Source of the DNA: Spirochaeta sp.
GTDB taxonomy: Bacteria > Spirochaetota > Spirochaetia > DSM-27196 > Alkalispirochaetaceae
Assembly: GCA_027859055.1 (NCBI GenBank)
Contig: JAQIBO010000493.1
Span: 1-8,730 of the forward strand
DNA length: 8,730 bases
Direction: 5' to 3'
The translations under genes and the position numbers were made by a program. Below the pieces are notes generated by a model. The model was given only the letters and a program-made list of their open reading frames with translations. It was not told the DNA's origin and did not search any database. Within the stretch, counting starts at the first letter, position 1. The number at the start of each line of letters is the position of its first letter. Of the stretch, positions 1 to 6,721 are shown in pieces.

Positions 1-507
1 ACGTTCGCGTATCGATGCGAGAATCTCAGTGTAGTCCGAATCTCCCCCGAGTTGTTCCGCCCGGCGGCGGGCACGCACGGTCGGATCGGCGTCCAGGTAG
101 ATCTTCACCTCCGCATCAGGAAAGACAACGGTGCTCATGTCGCGGCCCTCAACGATTATGTCCCGCGTTCCTGCAATTCGCTTAATCCGGGTATTGACGG
201 CGATCCGGATCTCCGGGATTGAGGAGACACCGGCAACCTCTCGGTCGACCTCCGGGGTGTGCAGTTCCGCGGTCCTGTTTTTACCATCAACAAGAAATCT
301 ATCGTTTTTAATCTCGATCGAGATATCGGCAGCGGTGGCGATGAGCGCCTGGGGATTGTCGCGACTTTTACCCTGTTGCAGCGCTTTCCAGGTGATTGCG
401 CGATAAAAGCGCCCGGAGTTGATATAAAAGAGCCCGGTAAGTTCTGCAAGACGAGTGCTTACGGAGCTTTTGCCGGTGCCCGCCGGCCCGTCAATTGCAA
501 CGACCAT
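1..507 (-). CDS. cmk: Cytidylate kinase, 3' end cut by window edge
   Basis: Cytidylate kinase phosphorylates CMP and dCMP with ATP in the cytoplasm, feeding CTP and dCTP pools. The ATG lies at 507-505 and 169 codons are visible before the left edge, out of a usual length of roughly 220. Visible motifs are a P-loop GPAGTGKSS (residues 7-15), the nucleotide-binding segment NSGRFYRAIT (30-39), and the family signature GRDMSTVVFPDAEVKIYLDA (121-140), followed by an Arg-rich stretch (145-149) where the lid region begins. The usual small residue after SG in the second motif is Arg here, a modest substitution. It starts 4 bp after the rluB stop codon, so it is the distal gene of the recA-scpA-scpB-rluB-cmk operon. 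An rluB-cmk neighbourhood is common in bacteria. I read the frame directly; it stays open to base 1. Confidence 0.95.
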   Translation of the reverse strand, partial: MVVAIDGPAGTGKSSVSTRLAELTGLFYINSGRFYRAITWKALQQGKSRDNPQALIATAADISIEIKNDRFLVDGKNRTAELHTPEVDREVAGVSSIPEIRIAVNTRIKRIAGTRDIIVEGRDMSTVVFPDAEVKIYLDADPTVRARRRAEQLGGDSDYTEILASIRER

Positions 508-511
508 ACGC

Positions 512-1306
512 CTACTCTCTCCTTCGTCGCGGTGTGCGGCGTGTGGCGGTGCGGCGCGGCGCGTTTCCGCTGACGGCGTGACGAAGGCGCTCCACTTCGT
601 TGTCGGTGAGCGGTCGAACCTGGCCCTCCGGGAGTGAACCAAGGCGAATCGGGCCGTATCGATTACGATAGATGCGCCGCACTTTGAGGCGAAAATGGGC
701 AAAGACGCGGCGGATTTCACGGTTTTTTCCCTCTCGCAGGATCAGCGCCACGCGCCGCGCGGAGTGGCGACGGTACTCCTGAAGTCGGTATTGCACCCTC
801 TCGACGGATATGCCGCGTCGAAACGCCTCCAACATATCATCGGGAATCGGTTCGCGGGTTTCCACCACGTATTCCCGATCCACACCTGCGGCGGGACGCA
901 TCAGTTTCTGGGCAAGATCGCCGTCATTGGTGAACAGGATCAGCCCACTGGACATGAAGTCCAGACGGCCGATCGAAAACAGGCGGCCCGAATAGTGAGG
1001 GCGCACGGAGTCGATCGCCAGGGGGCGGCCTTCCGGGTCGTGTTCACTGACCAGAACCCGGACCGGTTTGTTCATCGCAAAAACGACGGTGCGCCGGGAG
1101 CGGTTGAGTACGCCGCCGTCAAGGCGGACCTCCTGATCCGGGGTCACACGAACGGAAAGATCGCGCACCGTCTCACCGTCGACCTGAACGCGACCCTCGC
1201 GGATAAACTGCTCCACATTACGGCGGGAGCCCTGCCCTGCTTCTGCAAGGTATTTGTTGATTCGTATCCCCGGTGCGTCGTTCCCGGAGCTGTGTGTCTC
1301 ACCCAT
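512..1306 (-). CDS. rluB: Pseudouridine synthase, RluB/RsuA family
   Basis: Enzyme of the RsuA/RluB/RluE/RluF family, which isomerises one uridine to pseudouridine in ribosomal RNA. By gene context (next to scpB and cmk) the likely target is the 23S position modified by RluB, but sequence alone does not fix the target. The 264-residue protein has an N-terminal S4 RNA-binding domain (about 15-60), then the catalytic domain. This carries the GRLD motif at 113-116 with the predicted catalytic Asp116, followed by SSGLILFTNDGDLAQKLMRP. The late family motif EGKNREIRR is at 192-200. The last 14 residues are very Arg-rich, probably an extra RNA contact. The start is ATG 1306-1304. A purine-rich AGAAGGA lies rather far upstream and AGGT closer, so the ribosome site is not ideal. 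It sits 23 bp after scpB and 4 bp before cmk. Confidence 0.93.
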   Translation of the reverse strand: MGETHSSGNDAPGIRINKYLAEAGQGSRRNVEQFIREGRVQVDGETVRDLSVRVTPDQEVRLDGGVLNRSRRTVVFAMNKPVRVLVSEHDPEGRPLAIDSVRPHYSGRLFSIGRLDFMSSGLILFTNDGDLAQKLMRPAAGVDREYVVETREPIPDDMLEAFRRGISVERVQYRLQEYRRHSARRVALILREGKNREIRRVFAHFRLKVRRIYRNRYGPIRLGSLPEGQVRPLTDNEVERLRHAVSGNAPRRTATRRTPRRRRE

Positions 1307-1329
1307 ATCTGTACCTGTGTCCTTCTGTA

Positions 1330-1863
1330 TCAGCCGTTCAGGCTGAAACGTTCCTGATCTATTTCGTCAAGCTTGGGGAGATCGGCGATGCTTTCAAGAC
1401 CAAAGTGCTGCAGGAACTCCCGGGTCGTCCCAAACTGAACCGGTCGTCCCGGCGCGTTTTTCCTGCCTATCTCGCGGATGAGATTGCGATCCAGAAGCTG
1501 CCGGATCATCGTATCGGCCGAGACGCCGCGCAAGCTCTCTATCTCGCTCCGGGTGATCGGTTGGGAGTACGCAACGATAGACAGCGTCTCCATCGCCGCA
1601 CGGGAAAGCCTGCTTTCCCGTTTACGCCCGAACCGTTGTCGCAGGCGCGGCCAGAGCTCTCGCTTGGGACTCAGTTGAATGGAACCGTCAACAGAAACCA
1701 GCTCCATACCCCGCCCCGCTGCATCCAGGTCGGTGCGCAATTCACTCACGACCTCTTCAACCTGTTCCCGGGACAGGCCGCTTATCCTGGCCAGCGTCTT
1801 GATGTCGATCGGATCGATCTCCAGGAACAGTATCGCTTCAATAAGCGCCTTTTCTTCATCCAT
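1330..1863 (-). CDS. scpB: Segregation and condensation protein B
   Basis: ScpB binds ScpA and, with SMC, forms the bacterial condensin that compacts and segregates chromosomes. The 177-residue protein has two winged-helix halves. The first is at about 1-75. The second carries the family signature around 86-155: LSRAAMETLSIVAYSQPITR (86-105), then a RGVSAD segment, LLDRNLIREIGRKNAPGRPV and TTREFLQHFGL. It ends in the usual LPKL-type tail. I chose ATG 1863, which gives the normal N-terminus. A GTG at 1869, two codons upstream and in frame, is a real alternative because a GAGG at 1879-1876 lies 6 nt before it (12 nt before the ATG). The gap to the scpA stop is 7 bp with ATG or 1 bp with GTG, so the two genes are probably translationally coupled. 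Confidence 0.94.
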   Translation of the reverse strand: MDEEKALIEAILFLEIDPIDIKTLARISGLSREQVEEVVSELRTDLDAAGRGMELVSVDGSIQLSPKRELWPRLRQRFGRKRESRLSRAAMETLSIVAYSQPITRSEIESLRGVSADTMIRQLLDRNLIREIGRKNAPGRPVQFGTTREFLQHFGLESIADLPKLDEIDQERFSLNG

Positions 1864-1870
1864 ATTCACA

Positions 1871-2662
1871 TCACGCCTCGTCCAGCTGCAACGCCTCATC
1901 GGGCTCGTAGTCGTAATCCAGATCGCGCGGTCCCACGGAGATCCGGATATCGCCGAACATTCTGTTCTGCAGAATTCTGATCGATCGCTGCCGCGCCGAT
2001 TCGAGAATCGCGATGAACGCGCAGACAAGCTCCATGACCGAGCCGTCACGACGGATCAGCTCAGTGAACAGGAACTCACCCTTTCGTTCGATCAATTCAT
2101 CGATGAGGGTTATCTTCTCATTTACGGTGACCTCTTCATAGAGGCTGACCAGTCGATCGGTGTTGATATTTGCCATGATCCGGGAAAACGTCTTGAGCAG
2201 TTCCCAGACATCGATCTGGTCCCACAGCTCTTCCTCATCGTCAAATGGCAGAATCGGTTGGGTGGAGCGCCGTTCCACCCGGTATTCCAGCTGTTCTTCC
2301 CGCTCTTCCATCAGCGTACTGAGTTTGCGGAACCGCTGGTATTCGATCAGTTTGTCCACCAGTTCCTGACGGGGATCATCGATTTCGTCCTCATCCGCGG
2401 AGTCATCGACCGGGAGGAGCATGCGCGACTTGATGTGGAGTAACGTTGCGGCCATCAGATAGAAATCGGTGACGTTGTCGAGATCCAGCCTGGCGGCGTA
2501 ACGAATCATCTCAAGGTACTGTTCGGTGATCCGCGAAATGGGAATATCGTATATGTTGACCTCGTTCTTACGGATCAGGAAGATCAGCAGATCGAGGGGG
2601 CCCTCAAACTGATCCAGCTGGACCGTATGGGACCGCGATTCCCGCTCTTCAGAAGAGCTCAT
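1871..2662 (-). CDS. scpA: Segregation and condensation protein A (kleisin)
   Basis: ScpA is the kleisin subunit that bridges the SMC heads and recruits ScpB. The 263-residue protein shows the diagnostic N-terminal motif FEGPLDLLIFLI (19-30) and the IKSRMLLP motif at the end of the SMC-binding helical region (77-84). An acidic linker (about 86-97) follows, then the conserved DDPRQELVDKLIEYQRFR-type segment. A C-terminal winged helix (roughly 185-250) should contact the SMC cap. The start is ATG 2662-2660, with a GGAG four bases upstream that lies inside recA. The first 14 bases overlap the end of recA, which points to translational coupling of condensin subunit synthesis with RecA. scpB follows immediately. 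Confidence 0.96.
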   Translation of the reverse strand: MSSSEERESRSHTVQLDQFEGPLDLLIFLIRKNEVNIYDIPISRITEQYLEMIRYAARLDLDNVTDFYLMAATLLHIKSRMLLPVDDSADEDEIDDPRQELVDKLIEYQRFRKLSTLMEEREEQLEYRVERRSTQPILPFDDEEELWDQIDVWELLKTFSRIMANINTDRLVSLYEEVTVNEKITLIDELIERKGEFLFTELIRRDGSVMELVCAFIAILESARQRSIRILQNRMFGDIRISVGPRDLDYDYEPDEALQLDEA

Positions 2663-3854
2663 CGTTCTCCGGAGTTACCGCAGGTTCCGATGGCGTTGTA
2701 TCTGTTGCCGCGGCGTCGGTGTCCTTTTTCTTTCCTTTCGCGGAAGCTTTCTTTGTGGACTCACCGGTATCACCCGTTTCCGTATCCGCTGTCTTCGCGG
2801 TCTCAGCGCCGGATGAGGGGTACCGTTCCGGAAAGATCAGCTCGCGAAGTTTTTGATCGAGTTGTTGTTTGATCTCCTCATTTTCGTCGAGAAACTGCTT
2901 GACGTTTTCCCGACCCTGGCCGATCCGTTCTTCTCCGTAGGAGTACCAGGAGCCGCTTTTCTGGACGAGATCGTACTTGAGCGCCGCATCGAGAATACTC
3001 GCCGTGGCGGAGATCCCTTTTCCGAAGATAATCTCCAACTCGACCTTTCGAAACGGCGGAGCGACTTTGTTTTTCACGACCTTCACGCGAACCCGGTTTC
3101 CGATCGCCTCATCGGCACCCTTACTGATCGTCTCGATGCGTCGAACCTCAAGGCGCAGGGAGCAGTAAAACTTGAGCGCGTTACCTCCGGTCGTCGTTTC
3201 CGGATTACCGAACATGACGCCGATCTTCATCCGTATCTGGTTAATGAAAATCAGGACGGTGGACGTTTTCGAGATGACGCCGGTGAGCTTTCGCAGCGCC
3301 TGACTCATCAGGCGCGCCTGAAGTCCCATGTGGCTGTCGCCCATATCTCCTTCGATCTCCGCCTGGGGCGTCAACGCGGCGACGGAATCGACGACGATAA
3401 TGTCGACGCTTTTACTGCGGACGAGCGCCTCGGTGATTTCGAGCGCCTGTTCCCCGTTATCCGGTTGCGACACCCACAGGTTCTCCGTATCGACTCCCAG
3501 CGAGTGGGCATATGTCGGGTCCAGGGCGTGTTCGGCGTCGATAAACGCCGCTGTTCCACCGGCTTTCTGCGCCTCCGCTATCGCGTGCAGTGCGAGTGTT
3601 GTTTTACCGGAAGACTCGGGACCGTATACCTCGATAATCCGGCCTCGCGGATATCCGCCGATACCCAACGCCTCGTCCAGAAGAATCGAACCGCTTGGTA
3701 CCGTTTGAATACCGCGTGTGTCGCGATCCTCCCCGAGTTTCATGATAGAGCCTTTGCCGAACTGCTTTTCGATCTGCAGACGCGCTGCCTCGATCGCCTT
3801 GTCCTTCTCACTCTCTTTCGGTTTTTCGTTGTCTTTTTTCGTGTCTGTAGCCAT
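2649..3854 (-). CDS. recA: Recombinase RecA
   Basis: RecA forms ATP-dependent filaments on single-stranded DNA, drives homologous strand exchange and, where an SOS system exists, stimulates LexA self-cleavage. The 401-residue protein is complete with no intein. Landmarks are the N-terminal helix region (about 14-40), Walker A GPESSGKTT (78-86), Walker B DIIVVDSVAAL (151-161), the L1 region around EGDMGDSHMGLQARLMSQAL, the FINQIR segment (203-208), L2 with GNPETTTGGNALKFY (216-230), and the VKVVKNKVAPPF segment (257-268). The core ends near 345. The tail (about 346-401) is longer than E. coli RecA's and is low-complexity, with a Lys-rich patch (368-377) between acidic, Thr/Ala-rich stretches. 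The start is ATG 3854-3852, with GGGGG four bases upstream. It is the first gene of the minus-strand operon and diverges from prs. Confidence 0.98.
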   Translation of the reverse strand: MATDTKKDNEKPKESEKDKAIEAARLQIEKQFGKGSIMKLGEDRDTRGIQTVPSGSILLDEALGIGGYPRGRIIEVYGPESSGKTTLALHAIAEAQKAGGTAAFIDAEHALDPTYAHSLGVDTENLWVSQPDNGEQALEITEALVRSKSVDIIVVDSVAALTPQAEIEGDMGDSHMGLQARLMSQALRKLTGVISKTSTVLIFINQIRMKIGVMFGNPETTTGGNALKFYCSLRLEVRRIETISKGADEAIGNRVRVKVVKNKVAPPFRKVELEIIFGKGISATASILDAALKYDLVQKSGSWYSYGEERIGQGRENVKQFLDENEEIKQQLDQKLRELIFPERYPSSGAETAKTADTETGDTGESTKKASAKGKKKDTDAAATDTTPSEPAVTPENDELF

Positions 3855-3890
3855 TATTCCCCCGTTCTACTTATACACACTGCGCCGAGG

Positions 3891-3920
3891 AGTATATCGC
3901 TTTTCGAGTTTCGATGAAAA
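3891..3920 (-). promoter_or_regulatory. Candidate sigma-70-type promoter of the recA operon
   Basis: Read on the minus strand, TTTTCA (3920-3915) serves as -35 and TATACT (3896-3891) as -10, separated by 18 bp. This predicts a start near 3884 and a leader of about 30 nt that holds the GGGGG ribosome site before recA. The -10 is one mismatch from consensus and the -35 is weak, which would suit an activated or repressed gene. No experimental support is available here. Confidence 0.5.
3901..3920. promoter_or_regulatory. Inverted repeat in the recA promoter, possible operator
   Basis: On the minus strand the arms TTTTC and GAAAA are separated by 10 bp (3920-3901). Nested inside is TCGA-N3-TCGA (3904-3914). 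The repeat covers the candidate -35 and most of the spacer of the recA promoter, where an SOS repressor such as LexA would be expected to bind. It matches neither the E. coli CTGT-N8-ACAG box nor the Bacillus GAAC-N4-GTTC box. The assignment as an operator is inference from symmetry and position. Confidence 0.3.
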
Positions 3921-3944
3921 CCGCGGGATTCGTCATGCAGGCTT

Positions 3945-3974
3945 TTGACCGACCGATGGTAACCGTAGTATACA
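3945..3974 (+). promoter_or_regulatory. Candidate promoter of prs
   Basis: TTGACC (3945-3950) matches the -35 consensus at five of six positions and TATACA (3969-3974) matches the -10 at four, with an 18 bp spacer. Transcription would start at about 3980-3982, directly at the prs ATG, implying a leaderless or nearly leaderless mRNA. An in-frame TAG at 3966-3968 rules out a start further upstream. Confidence 0.4.
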
Positions 3975-3980
3975 TCACAT

Positions 3981-5084
3981 ATGCGGGGCGAGTTAGTTGT
4001 GTTTTCAACGCGGAGTATGGAGGACTATGCAGATCGTGTGGTCTACGAGATGCAGACCTTTCCCGATTTTTACGGTAAGGGCTACAGTAAGAACATTCGA
4101 GGGCGTCTCAAGACGATAACGTTCGCCGACGGCGAGATCGAGGTTGAAGTCCATACGTCGATTCGCGGAAAAGATGTGTTTCTGGTGGCCTCTGCCGGTC
4201 GCAACGCCTATGGTTTGACGGTTGAGGAGAACAAGATGGAGCTTTACCACGCGATTGACGCGCTCCGGCGAGCTCAGCCCAACCGAATCACCCTGTTTGA
4301 ACCGTTCTGTACCAGTTCCCGCTCAGACAGAACAACGCGGCGCAACAGTGTGGGGTTCTGGATCCATTACAAGACACTTGCGAGCCTGGGAGTGGACCAT
4401 ATCATCACCTATCAGCTCCATTCCGATAAATCGAAAACGGTTGTTGATCCGCGGATCTGCGCGATCGACGACGTACCGGCCAGTCCGTTAATAAAAGAGT
4501 ACATCACTGACAACTTCATCCGGAAACCGGACGTGCTGAACGAAGAGGTCAGAAAGAACTGGCTTTTCTGTTCCGTCGATGCCGGCGGCGAAAACGTCGC
4601 GCGGAAGTACGCCCAGGCGTTCGGTACGCGGCTGATGATCGCCCATAAACAACGCAACTACGATAAGACCAACAGCGTGGAGTCGGTTAATATCCTGACC
4701 GATACGGAGATCGTCGAGAAAGAGGTCTGGATCGTGGACGATATGATTGACACCGCCGGGAGCGTCTTCACGCTGGTGAAAGAGCTCAAAGAACGAGGTG
4801 TCGGTATCGTGAACATCGCCGTGATTCATCCGGTATTTTCCGATCCGGCAACCAGACGGCTGCAGGATCTGTACGAGGAAGGGGCGTTGAATCGTCTGAT
4901 CGTTACCGACACACTGGAAGTGTCCGATGAGATGCGAAACTCGATGCCGTTTCTGCAGGTTGTATCGTCGGCACGATTGAGCGCGGAGATCATCATGCGC
5001 ATGCACGAAGAACAATCACTTTCACCGTTCTTCGATGATTTTGATCCCGACCACTACCTTTCCAATCTCAAATTGTTTCTCTGA
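3981..5084 (+). CDS. prs: Divergent ribose-phosphate pyrophosphokinase
   Basis: PRPP synthase transfers pyrophosphate from ATP to ribose-5-phosphate, supplying nucleotide, His and Trp synthesis. Its two phosphoribosyltransferase-type halves are recognisable. FADGE is at 48-52 and SIRGKDVFLV at 60-69. SRSDR (113-117) stands where most family members have ARQDR. LHS (146-148) keeps the His of the usual DLHA. DAGGENVARKYA is at 200-211. K223 and R225 match the flexible-loop Lys and Arg, and the ribose-phosphate loop VDDMIDTAGS is at 252-261. At 367 residues it is about 50 longer than typical Prs, with extra sequence near 25-44 and 175-193. The flag region and the adenine-site Gln (now S115) differ. 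The ATG start keeps the first strand (LVVFS), but no Shine-Dalgarno precedes it. It lies divergent from recA and convergent with dtd. Confidence 0.9.
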   Translation: MRGELVVFSTRSMEDYADRVVYEMQTFPDFYGKGYSKNIRGRLKTITFADGEIEVEVHTSIRGKDVFLVASAGRNAYGLTVEENKMELYHAIDALRRAQPNRITLFEPFCTSSRSDRTTRRNSVGFWIHYKTLASLGVDHIITYQLHSDKSKTVVDPRICAIDDVPASPLIKEYITDNFIRKPDVLNEEVRKNWLFCSVDAGGENVARKYAQAFGTRLMIAHKQRNYDKTNSVESVNILTDTEIVEKEVWIVDDMIDTAGSVFTLVKELKERGVGIVNIAVIHPVFSDPATRRLQDLYEEGALNRLIVTDTLEVSDEMRNSMPFLQVVSSARLSAEIIMRMHEEQSLSPFFDDFDPDHYLSNLKLFL

Positions 5085-5099
5085 TTTCAAGAGGTGATC

Positions 5100-5561
5100 T
5101 CAGGACGGTGAGCGGCGCGTTCGGTCGGTGCTTTCGAGAATGATCGTGACCGGTCCTTCATTGGTAAGCGCGACGGACATACGGGCGCCAAACTGACCGG
5201 TCCGGACCGGGACCTCCCCGGCAAGACGGGAAATCATCGCTTCGTACAGGGGAACCGCCTCATCCGGTGGCGCCGCGCGGTCAAAACCGGGTCGCCGGCC
5301 TTTGCGCGTATCGGCCTGTAAGGTGAATTGTGATACCAACAGAATTTCACCTTCGATTTCGGTAATCGAACGGTTCATGCGGCCTGTCTCGTCCGGAAAA
5401 ATCCGTAATCCGAGTATTTTCCGCGCAAGGTATTCCAGATCCTCTTCAGTATCGCCATGGGCTACGCCGAGGAATACGACGTACCCCGTCCGTATCGCCC
5501 CGACGCATTCTTCGGCAACGTGAACGGTCGCAGCGGAGACGCGTTGAACAACTGCCTTCAT
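5100..5561 (-). CDS. dtd: D-aminoacyl-tRNA deacylase
   Basis: DTD hydrolyses D-amino acids (and glycine) mischarged on tRNA, protecting translation from wrong-handed residues; it acts as a homodimer in the cytoplasm. The 153-residue length is normal. Both signature motifs are intact: SQFTLQ (77-82), followed by ADTRKGRRPGF, and the cross-subunit NEGPVT (134-139) containing the Gly-cisPro pair. The N-terminus MKAVVQRVSAATV is typical of the family. The start, ATG 5561-5559, overlaps the stop of the upstream TPR gene as ATGA, indicating translational coupling. A GGGA lies nine bases upstream. It is the last gene of the rpe operon and ends 15 bp from the prs stop codon on the other strand. Confidence 0.97.
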   Translation of the reverse strand: MKAVVQRVSAATVHVAEECVGAIRTGYVVFLGVAHGDTEEDLEYLARKILGLRIFPDETGRMNRSITEIEGEILLVSQFTLQADTRKGRRPGFDRAAPPDEAVPLYEAMISRLAGEVPVRTGQFGARMSVALTNEGPVTIILESTDRTRRSPS

Positions 5562-6679
5562 TGCGATTCCCGTTCGTCCGGACTGAGCCGCCGAATCGAT
5601 GAGATCACCAGGAAGAATCCGGCCTCTCCCGCGGGATCGGCAGTGACGCGCCCGATCAACTCGACGCTCTGGTTTTCATCGAGGAGAACCGCGTAGGGAA
5701 CGCGGACGGGAACGATCCCGTCGAGGACTCGACCACTTTCATAGCCGACCAGGAGGTCAAAGGTTATCGCTTCCTCCCCGATTACCAGGTTGGCGATTCG
5801 ACCGCGCCACCGGACGTAGACGTCGTGGTATAACGTTGTATCGGCGGTTACCTCGTCATAGGTGAAGTTGTCCCGCATCGTGGCGAAATCCGGTTCAACA
5901 AGGTACTCACGGATCAGTCCCGCCTGCCGTTTCACGGCAGGACTTGCGTTTGACTGATCGAGGCGATTCAGCTCCCGCCGAACCAGGTTGTCCCGCCCGT
6001 CGTTGAAGTAGTCACCGATACGTCGAAACAGTCGTTCAACCTCATTGTCGGCCAGCTGCACGCGAGCGGGAGTGGCCTCGGTATCCTCGATCAGTTCTGT
6101 CGTATCTTCCAGCTCAAGAACAGAGCTTCCGACCCGTTCGTTTCGGGGCATAAAATCGCGCACCGTATCAACGATTCCGGGACCGAGGAACACCGCCGCT
6201 GCCACGATCACGCCGAGTCCGGCTCCAACTGTCAGGAAACGGGGGACGAAAAGTCCCCGGCGCGGAAGGATGTGACGGATACGGTCGGATTCGAACCAGT
6301 CGATCACGTCATCGGGATCATCAAGCCGTCGGATCCATTGGAGCGCCTTTCGAGCGCGGCGTTCCTGCGGATTCTGGTCGAGCAGATCAAGGTAGTTCCT
6401 GATCGCAAGGTCGATCTGGCGCCGCCGAAGCAAGACCGCACCGATACCCAGCATCGTTTCCGATCTATTAGGATCGAGGTCCGCCGCGCGGCGCAGATAG
6501 GAGTATGCGCCGGCGTAGTCACCGGTATGGAGGCAGCTCATCCCGAGAATGTTGTAGTAGTACCAGCTTTCCCGGAACATAAATACCTGCGGCTCAAGCA
6601 GGTTAATGACATGAGTATAATTTCGTTGTCTGAACAGCCGTGCTGCTTTTCGGAGGCTTTTTGCCTTTCCGCCCTTCAA
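5558..6679 (-). CDS. Membrane-anchored TPR protein with C-terminal beta-rich domain
   Basis: Function unknown. The 373-residue protein has three parts. Residues 5-115 hold about three TPR-type helical repeats, including YYYNILGMSCLHTGDYAGAY and AADLDPNRSETMLGIGAVLL. One strong membrane segment lies at about 147-170, Gly/Ala/Val-rich after basic residues RR and PR, so the TPR part is predicted cytoplasmic. The outer part (171-373) has an acidic linker (187-200), a helical stretch (210-262) and a beta-rich end (285-365). The end, with VRWRGRIANL and VELIGRVT, could be an OB-like fold; that is a guess. The start is TTG 6679-6677, backed by GGAGG eight bases upstream; the next Met (34) would delete the first repeat. 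It follows the coiled-coil TPR gene by 42 bp and overlaps dtd by 4 bp. Confidence 0.8.
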   Translation of the reverse strand: MKGGKAKSLRKAARLFRQRNYTHVINLLEPQVFMFRESWYYYNILGMSCLHTGDYAGAYSYLRRAADLDPNRSETMLGIGAVLLRRRQIDLAIRNYLDLLDQNPQERRARKALQWIRRLDDPDDVIDWFESDRIRHILPRRGLFVPRFLTVGAGLGVIVAAAVFLGPGIVDTVRDFMPRNERVGSSVLELEDTTELIEDTEATPARVQLADNEVERLFRRIGDYFNDGRDNLVRRELNRLDQSNASPAVKRQAGLIREYLVEPDFATMRDNFTYDEVTADTTLYHDVYVRWRGRIANLVIGEEAITFDLLVGYESGRVLDGIVPVRVPYAVLLDENQSVELIGRVTADPAGEAGFFLVISSIRRLSPDERESQ

Positions 6680-6687
6680 CCGATCCC

Positions 6688-6692
6688 CCTCC
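6688..6692 (-). promoter_or_regulatory. Strong ribosome binding site deciding a TTG start
   Basis: GGAGG on the minus strand (within GGGGAGGGGG, 6694-6685) lies eight bases before TTG 6679-6677. It sets the start of the membrane TPR protein, since no ATG or GTG nearby has comparable support. Confidence 0.75.
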
Positions 6693-6721
6693 CCGGAAGC
6701 GTCGCTACAAGAGAAGCGTTC

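Noticed and set aside
695..1357. Plus-strand open frame of 220 codons antisense to rluB
   Set aside because: The minus strand encodes an intact pseudouridine synthase with its catalytic motif; the antisense product looks like chance.
1864..2049. Extended scpB start within scpA adding about 60 codons
   Set aside because: The extra sequence is scpA read out of frame, Ser/Arg-rich and without homology to ScpB.
2853..3917. Open frame of 354 codons on the plus strand antisense to recA
   Set aside because: It lies wholly across a perfectly conserved recA, has no ribosome site or recognisable domain, and follows the codon bias of the opposite strand.
5090..5105. GAG-GTGAT-CTC as a shared bidirectional terminator of prs and dtd
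   Set aside because: A three-base stem with no flanking A or T tracts is not a credible terminator.
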